From Salmonella enterica subsp. arizonae (lineage in GTDB: Bacteria > Pseudomonadota > Gammaproteobacteria > Enterobacterales > Enterobacteriaceae), in NCBI RefSeq assembly GCF_008692845.1, contig NZ_VXJW01000008.1:1-64000 (forward strand): a stretch of DNA of 64,000 nucleotides, given 5' to 3'. Position numbers and translations under genes: made by a program. Under the pieces are notes generated by a model, which was not told the DNA's origin, did no database searches, and worked only from the letters and a program-made list of their open reading frames with translations. Of the stretch, positions 58,820 to 64,000 are shown one piece after another. Positions within the stretch are counted from its first letter, which is position 1. Each line of letters opens with the position of its first letter.

Positions 58820-59313
58820 ATCAAGAAAAAGGCAATCTTTCGACCGCAAAAATCTGGTAATAAGACAACGGAAACGGGATCTTGCAATATGACACTCTGT
58901 CTGGGCTCAGCTTTGCCAGTAAATCTAGGAAGGGTGCAGAATGCGTCCTACTGAACGGAAGTTTTATAAACAGGAATAGAGAAAATAAAACTATTTTCAA
59001 AGCGTTAATTACAAGAAACAACCAGGCAAGATGGTATAGCGCGGTTCAGAGTCCACCGGCGCTTCCCTGCCGACGGCGAACCGTTCTTACAGTTTGCCAG
59101 AGACTTTCCGTCTGGTGTAATGGTGGGATCGGATACGATTGTAGTCATTCGATATATGACGATGAAAGTTATGTCGGCTCCAAAATACAAAGCGCCTGGT
59201 AATATTTATCAGGCGCTTTGCAGACAGAAAACCGTCTGTCTGTATACGGACTGACCGCTATGATAATAGCGCGACACTCCGAAAAACTCTTTTATATTAC
59301 ACACAGTTAACCA
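58820..59313. other. Intergenic region between iroN and the Cys-rich orphan
   Basis: About 490 bases without a supported gene. A 106-codon frame (58882-59202) has no family resemblance and mixed composition, and is judged spurious or a fragment. The hairpin at 59188-59220 is the only clear structure. Confidence 0.5.
59188..59220. terminator. Perfect 11-bp stem hairpin
   Basis: CAAAGCGCCTG and CAGGCGCTTTG with an 11-base AT loop. Lying downstream of the 59314-59625 gene on the minus strand it may end that transcript; T-richness after it (TGTATTTTGG) is modest. Confidence 0.6.
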
Positions 59314-59625
59314 TCAAACATCGGTTTCTCGTTCTCCAGGATCTACCGGGAAAAATGGCAACCCACAGTTAGTGGATTTTACTGCCGTGTCTTGCCAGGG
59401 ATTTTGTGTTATCCCCAGCTCTTTAAAAAGACCTCGTAACAGCACTAAATCCCTGGGTGTCATTCTTTTATTTGGTTCACCCTCTTTAGGGGGGCGAATA
59501 TCCTCCTGACTAGTACATGTAACACAATAACCTTTTAACTCTATCCACTTAGGCTTAGGGGGTTCCTTAGGCTCGGCAGGAGTCGGGCTGGAAATGCACG
59601 AACAGGCACTTATACATCCAGGCAT
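59314..59625 (-). CDS. Hypothetical small Cys-rich N-terminus protein
   Basis: A 103-residue protein I do not recognise as a family member. It begins MPGCISACSCISSPTPAEP, a cluster of four cysteines (CISACSC) followed by a Pro/Lys-rich stretch (EPKEPPKPKW), then a compact mixed region with four more Cys. There is no hydrophobic helix, so it is neither a typical lipoprotein nor a secreted protein by Sec. AAGGA lies 7 bases before the ATG, which supports expression. It lies between iroN and pipB2 in a virulence block, which makes a small effector or chaperone possible but unproven. Confidence 0.65.
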   Translation of the reverse strand: MPGCISACSCISSPTPAEPKEPPKPKWIELKGYCVTCTSQEDIRPPKEGEPNKRMTPRDLVLLRGLFKELGITQNPWQDTAVKSTNCGLPFFPVDPGERETDV

Positions 59626-59876
59626 AACGTTTTCCTTTTTAAAGAATTCGCTTTAGTTGAAAGTTTTACTTAAAAAAATAGAAAGCTATTCGGATATCTG
59701 GATCGTCGTGTACTCCTGTAATAATAAAAGATACTGTAAATTATTTACTCTCAGCCACTATTTCAGCAAAGAAAGTGGATTATTACTCATACCGTTAGCT
59801 CATGTTTGCTCTGACAACACCTTATTCAGATACTTATTCTTACGTTTCCTTTATGTCAGTTTGACTTTAAATAGAA

Positions 59877-60929
59877 CTAAAAATCATCACTATAAAATTC
59901 GTTAAAGAGCATTTGTGTACTTGCAGACATTCTGGTTTCTTCGGTACGTGAATGGGTTAGCGTACAATCTTTAATATTGGTATTTTTTAAATCAGCCTGA
60001 GACAAGTCAGCTCCTTCAAGGTTCGCCGAGGTTAAATTAGCCTTTTGCAGGTTTGCCCGGGTTAAGATGGCACCCTCCATATTAGTGGCCATCATATTAG
60101 TACCTTTTAATATCGTATCACACATATTGGCACCAGTAAGAATCGCGCCTGAAACATTGGCACGTTCCATATTCGCTCCGCAGAGATTACTGTCTATCAT
60201 GCTACAGCCTAACAGACTCGCGTGTTGTAAATTGGCGCCAGTAAGATTAGCGTGATCGAGGGTAGCGCCACACATAATGCTATCTTCCAGACAGGCGTTC
60301 TTGAAATTACTGTCGCCTAATGATGCTCCCGATAGATTAGCGCCCTTAAAATTTGCACCGTCACAATCCGCCATAAACAGTATTGCCCCCTCTAAATCTG
60401 CGCCGCTTAAGTCTGCGTCACATAAATTTTCTCCCGTCAGATTTGCTCCGGTAAGGACAGCGCCTTTAAGATTCATGCCTCCCTGGGCAGTTAATATTAC
60501 AGAATCCTGAGGGAGAGAAAATTCGCATCTGAATAGTAAAGCTCGACATATTTTTTCAAAAGAGGCAAGCAGAATTTCTCTCGTCTCAGAATTGCCGCCT
60601 TTACTGACCCGTACAATAACTTGTCCAGCTTCGTTATTCTCACCAGGAAGATTAAATTCGACACGACACCCATCCATATCATCCAGTATAATGTTTTCTG
60701 GCAACGGAGCACCTCTGTCAGGCATTGTACTTTTCAATGTTTCAGCCATAGTCTCTATCAATTCATGATATTGTGTTTCATTTCTCCGACGTATCCCTCC
60801 ACAGGTAAAAAAGTTAATGAGAAACTCCAGAAAACTTTGGAGAGAGGTTGCTTGCCGCATAGCGGCATAAGTCCCCGTACCAAAAGCAGATGCAGCCATA
60901 CCAGCCAGACTATCGGGTGAACGTTCCAT
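59877..60929 (-). CDS. pipB2: PipB2 type III effector, pentapeptide repeat protein
   Basis: SPI-2 T3SS effector that binds kinesin light chain, recruits kinesin-1 to the Salmonella vacuole and extends Sif tubules. The 350-residue form begins MERSPDSLAGMAASAFGTG, matching PipB2; an upstream ATG adds MLSLGENI. The N-terminal half (about 1-145) is the secretion and globular part; residues about 155-330 are A(N/D)LXX pentapeptide repeats (GANLTGENLCDADLSGADLEGA and so on). The C-terminal LFNEFYS, which is required for peripheral vesicle localisation, is intact (LFNEFYSDDF). Minus strand; virK is divergent about 440 bases away. Confidence 0.96.
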   Translation of the reverse strand: MERSPDSLAGMAASAFGTGTYAAMRQATSLQSFLEFLINFFTCGGIRRRNETQYHELIETMAETLKSTMPDRGAPLPENIILDDMDGCRVEFNLPGENNEAGQVIVRVSKGGNSETREILLASFEKICRALLFRCEFSLPQDSVILTAQGGMNLKGAVLTGANLTGENLCDADLSGADLEGAILFMADCDGANFKGANLSGASLGDSNFKNACLEDSIMCGATLDHANLTGANLQHASLLGCSMIDSNLCGANMERANVSGAILTGANMCDTILKGTNMMATNMEGAILTRANLQKANLTSANLEGADLSQADLKNTNIKDCTLTHSRTEETRMSASTQMLFNEFYSDDF

Positions 60930-61365
60930 AATATTTTCTCCCAGAGATAGCAACGCATATGATAAAATTCATCATAAAGATTTTCATTTAGATATAAGGT
61001 GAATACCCCTTTTTCGTCTTGTTACATACTAACATATCGTGACACTCTACAGTCTGGCTAACATCACGTACTTCCTGGATAAACTATCCCTATCGATTTT
61101 ATCGAAATTACATAATGCCAACAAAATAAATATATCGACTTATAACATTACTTAAAATAATGAACGTAATATTCGTTTTAATGCTAAGTTCATGACTCCC
61201 TCCCTTACCCGAAAAGCTATAAAAAGGATGTTTAATGCGTTTTATTGCCGCCATTGACAAACCGTTTAACAACATCGTCTCTGCGGGCACTCCTTGTTGC
61301 CTTTACGTTTAACTCAGGCAGGCTACCGTTTCTGTTATGAGTCTATTGAGTAATAGGGCTGTAGT
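60930..61365. promoter_or_regulatory. Divergent AT-rich region between pipB2 and virK
   Basis: About 435 bases holding the pipB2 promoter (SsrB-dependent by known biology) and the virK promoter (PhoP-dependent by known biology). It is AT-rich with GTTTA hexamers near 61258-61315, but I could not place a well spaced PhoP box. No gene is supported; a 60-codon frame at 61108-61290 has no family resemblance. Confidence 0.45.
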
Positions 61366-62301
61366 ATGACGATGCATCAAAGTGATATGGATATGGAAAG
61401 GTACAATCCATTATTAATGTTAAAAGAAGTCATGGCACAAACGCCTTATCGGCATAAACGCTGGGGAGAGCGTAAGTTTCGCTATAAGTTCGTATTACGT
61501 TGCCTTATTAACCCTGTAACGACAATCAAATACTTCAATGAGTTATGTAATCTTAATCAGCCCAGAACGCTTATAACTCATCGTCCGCTACTGCCGGCAA
61601 AAATCCAGCGGCCTTATTTGTATACCGGACTTAGCATTCGTTGCCGGGCAAGAGCTATTCTGGAACACTACCAGTTCGTTCAGTCCTTTGCGGAAAATAA
61701 AATTAAAAAAATCCTGCTGTCCGAAGAGCCAACGTTGCTCGCTCACCTGGAAGGAAAAAACGGAGCTCTGGTGGACATCTACTGTGGTCCCTGTGGCTAT
61801 GACAGGGAAGGTGAACTGACATTAACGTTGTGCTTCAATGATACGCCGCTGGCACGTTTATCTTTTTCCTTTATTCACCATGAAGGGAAGCAAATAGCGC
61901 TGGTTGCCGGGTTACAAGGCCCCAGTAAACATGTTGGCCCACAAGTCATACGTAACGCTACCAAAGATTGCTACGGGCTCTTTCCTAAACGGATGCTGTA
62001 TGAAGCGTTTGCGACATTTATTCAAGCCTGTAATGTAGCGGAAATTTTTGCGGTAAGTGAAAACAATCATGTTTATCGCCAACTCAGATACTTATTCCAG
62101 AAGAAAAAAACCTTTGTAGCCAGCTATAGTGAATTCTGGGAGTCTCTAAATGGCGTTAAAGAAGGTGCCTTATACCATCTGCCATCACAGGTGATGCGTA
62201 AATCGCCTGAAAGTATCCCCAGTAAAAAACGTGCAGAGTACCGGAACCGCTATCATATTCTGGATAAAATAGTACAACAGGTTAAAAGCCTCTCTCATTA
62301 G
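61366..62301 (+). CDS. virK: VirK virulence protein (DUF535 family)
   Basis: Salmonella VirK, a PhoP/SlyA-regulated protein important for late intramacrophage survival and resistance to cationic antimicrobial peptides. The 311-residue DUF535 protein starts MTMHQSDMDMERYNPLLMLKE; family segments include TRERVAR-like regions, here LSIRCRARAILEHYQFVQSF, and LFPKRMLYEAFATFIQACNVAEIFAVSENNHVYR. There is no signal peptide; it is thought to be membrane associated or cytoplasmic, and the mechanism is not known. It is followed by mig-14 in the same direction after about 300 bases. Confidence 0.93.
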   Translation: MTMHQSDMDMERYNPLLMLKEVMAQTPYRHKRWGERKFRYKFVLRCLINPVTTIKYFNELCNLNQPRTLITHRPLLPAKIQRPYLYTGLSIRCRARAILEHYQFVQSFAENKIKKILLSEEPTLLAHLEGKNGALVDIYCGPCGYDREGELTLTLCFNDTPLARLSFSFIHHEGKQIALVAGLQGPSKHVGPQVIRNATKDCYGLFPKRMLYEAFATFIQACNVAEIFAVSENNHVYRQLRYLFQKKKTFVASYSEFWESLNGVKEGALYHLPSQVMRKSPESIPSKKRAEYRNRYHILDKIVQQVKSLSH

Positions 62302-62605
62302 GACTATTTCAGGTGTTGATTTGCAGATCCTGCCACCGTTCAACGGTTTTCTCTGACATCTGTGACTAACCTTCATTGCTACTGAATGGTTAAATATAGA
62401 GTGGCTTATGAGTGAAAAGCGCGGTATTAGACTGTCGCTTTTACTCGTATTACTACCAACATATTAATCTTACTCCCTTCACCATAATGTCATCAATTAG
62501 CGTGTTAACCAGTAAATATAAGTTAAACATCTGTCACATTTTTATTTGCCTGGGCAACAAAATAATTCAAAATAGAACTTCCAGTAATATAAGTCAGGGG
62601 TTTTG

Positions 62606-63502
62606 GTGAAAATACAAGAAGTCAAACGTATATTAACCCGCTGGGAGCTGTCTTCCTTTTCCCTATACCGGGAGGCGTTTACGCAATATGGTGGTAGTAT
62701 CAATATGCACCCAGATATTGTCGATTATTTTATGAGACGCCATAATTGGCATTTTAAATTCTTCCACTATAAAGAGGATAATGCGATTAAAGGCGCATAC
62801 TTTATCTGTAATGATCAGAATATTGGCATCCTGACGCGCAGAACCTTCCCACTATCTTCAGATGAGATACTTATTCCGATGGCACCTGAATTACGCTGCT
62901 TCTTACCCGATCGTACTAACCGGCTTTCGGTGTTACATCAGCCACAAATTCTCAATGCAATATGGAAAATTACCAGAAAGAAACAAAACTGTCTGGTCAA
63001 AGAAACGTTCTCTTCAAAATTCGAGAAAAGGCGCCGTAATGAATACCAAAAATTCCTGAGAAACGGAGGAAGCGTCAGAACGGTAGATGAGCTTTCTACA
63101 GAAGAGTTGGCGCACACCTTTATCACATTGTTCCAGTCACGCTTCGGCGACACGCTAAGCGGTTATCCCATTGAAAATTTAATAGATTTTTTTAGCCAGT
63201 TGCGTCACCTTCTGTTCGGTAACATTCTTTATATTGAGGGTACCCCCTGTGCGTTTGATATTGTTCTGAAGTCTGAAAGCCGTCTGAACATTTACTTTGA
63301 TGTCCCGAATAGCGGTGTAAAAAGTGAATACATGAAGCTTAGCCCTGGCAGCATACTAATGTGGCTGAATATTAACCGCGCCAGACATTACTGTCAGGAA
63401 AGACAAAAAAGATTAATTTTTTCTCTCGGTATCCTGAAACCTGAATGGGAATATAAACGCCTGTGGTCGACTCCCTATTTTACCGGAAAATCAATTTGTT
63501 AA
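62606..63502 (+). CDS. mig-14: Mig-14 antimicrobial peptide resistance protein
   Basis: PhoP-regulated, inner membrane-associated protein needed for resistance to polymyxin B and CRAMP and for persistence in macrophages. The 298-residue protein starts at GTG (62606), giving MKIQEVKRILTRWELSSFSLYREAF; a TTG one codon upstream is also possible. It is a GNAT-fold member similar to the Mig-14 family (FEKRRRNEYQKFLRNGGSVR; SPGSILMWLNINRARHYCQERQKRLIFSLGILKPEWEYKR). No complete signal peptide is visible. A strong terminator follows the stop. Confidence 0.94.
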   Translation: MKIQEVKRILTRWELSSFSLYREAFTQYGGSINMHPDIVDYFMRRHNWHFKFFHYKEDNAIKGAYFICNDQNIGILTRRTFPLSSDEILIPMAPELRCFLPDRTNRLSVLHQPQILNAIWKITRKKQNCLVKETFSSKFEKRRRNEYQKFLRNGGSVRTVDELSTEELAHTFITLFQSRFGDTLSGYPIENLIDFFSQLRHLLFGNILYIEGTPCAFDIVLKSESRLNIYFDVPNSGVKSEYMKLSPGSILMWLNINRARHYCQERQKRLIFSLGILKPEWEYKRLWSTPYFTGKSIC

Positions 63503-63509
63503 AAATAAA

Positions 63510-63547
63510 ATTAGGACGTAAATATATTTTTTACGTCCTAATTTTTC
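63510..63547 (+). terminator. mig-14 rho-independent terminator
   Basis: TTAGGACGTAAA and TTTACGTCCTAA form a 12-bp perfect stem followed by TTTTT, eight bases after the mig-14 stop. Confidence 0.9.
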
Positions 63548-64000
63548 ATAAATTCTGATGGAATGATGAAAAACAAAAACCTTCATCCTAATTTAAAAAA
63601 TAAGTTAACAATCATATAATCATAATGACAATTACTCGAAATTCACTTACACTACACTCGGTTTTATGGAATTGATTAACGCAGTATGTTACAGATAACG
63701 TGCTAAAAAGAATGCAGCAGTTATGCGCTTTCATGGCTGTACCATTAACTCGGTACCAAGCGCAGATGGTGGTTACAGCCACTATTTTATCTCTTCTGGC
63801 CAGGCATACCGCCAGTAGATTAAAGGTATAGCCTTGCTTTATGGCATGACGAAAAATGCGGGTGAGGTCTATACTCGATGTATAGGTTATTTGTCACAAC
63901 TCTCTTGTGCATAACAATACTTTACCGTCAACAGCGTTGTACTGTTACTGTGGTTCTTGCTGACAGCAGACTTAAGACCGCCTTAACGCGGAATATCTGA
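63548..64000. other. No supported gene at the right edge
   Basis: The last 450 bases are AT-rich at first and then mixed. A short plus-strand frame from 63711 (MQQLCAFMAVPLTRYQAQMVV...) is hydrophobic but only about 39 codons, with no family I recognise. A gene beginning beyond the edge cannot be judged from here. Confidence 0.4.

Noticed and set aside
58882-59202. 106-codon gene between iroN and pipB2
   Set aside because: Mixed composition, no ribosome-binding site of note, no family; it ends in the hairpin region.
61250-61320. PhoP box upstream of virK
   Set aside because: GTTTA motifs are present but not with the required spacing of a direct repeat; PhoP control is known for the gene but I cannot place the site.

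Overview
The window is chromosomal DNA of Salmonella enterica (enterobacterial core genes in E. coli-like order, interrupted by Salmonella-specific loci: SPI-9 with bapA, the iroBCDE-iroN salmochelin cluster, pipB2, virK and mig-14). The exact serovar cannot be fixed from the sequence. From general knowledge of serovar Typhimurium, the interval between the tmRNA gene and iroB carries Fels-2 and the hin-fljBA phase-variation locus; here that interval is only about 6 kb and holds neither, so the strain may be monophasic or otherwise rearranged here (inference).

Region 1 (1-26 kb) is conserved core. It starts in the rrn leader and promoters (16S gene off the left edge), then clpB-pgeF-rluD (minus), bamD, raiA, a 1.6-kb AT-rich islet, the pheL-pheA attenuation unit, an SMP-30-like gene, tyrA-aroF with TyrR boxes, yfiR-yfiN (both broken), the rpsP-rimM-trmD-rplS operon, ffh, ypjD, corB (CTG start), grpE with a sigma-32 promoter, nadK, recN with two LexA boxes, bamE, rnfH-ratA and smpB. 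Protein quality control, aromatic amino acid synthesis, ribosome maturation and outer membrane assembly dominate.

Region 2 (26.1-43.0 kb) is SPI-9: the 3,833-residue adhesin BapA (28 Ig-like repeats) and its own type I secretion system (TolC-like, ABC and HlyD-like proteins). It lies between smpB and ssrA, whose products work together in trans-translation.

Region 3 (43.1-49.3 kb) is a decayed accessory segment beginning at the 3' end of ssrA, a common integration site. It holds an intact SspH-family E3 ligase effector that looks like an SspH2/SspH1 chimera, an IS4-family element with a nonsense-mutated transposase, a DUF3289-like pseudogene cut by the IS, a broken small gene, a truncated Hin/Pin-type recombinase and a possible decayed TonB-like gene.

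Region 4 (49.2-64 kb) is virulence and iron acquisition: Fur-boxed iroBCDE and divergent-end iroN (salmochelin glucosylation, export, hydrolysis and uptake), a small Cys-rich orphan, the type III effector pipB2, and virK and mig-14, linked to antimicrobial peptide resistance. The last 450 bases hold no gene I can support.
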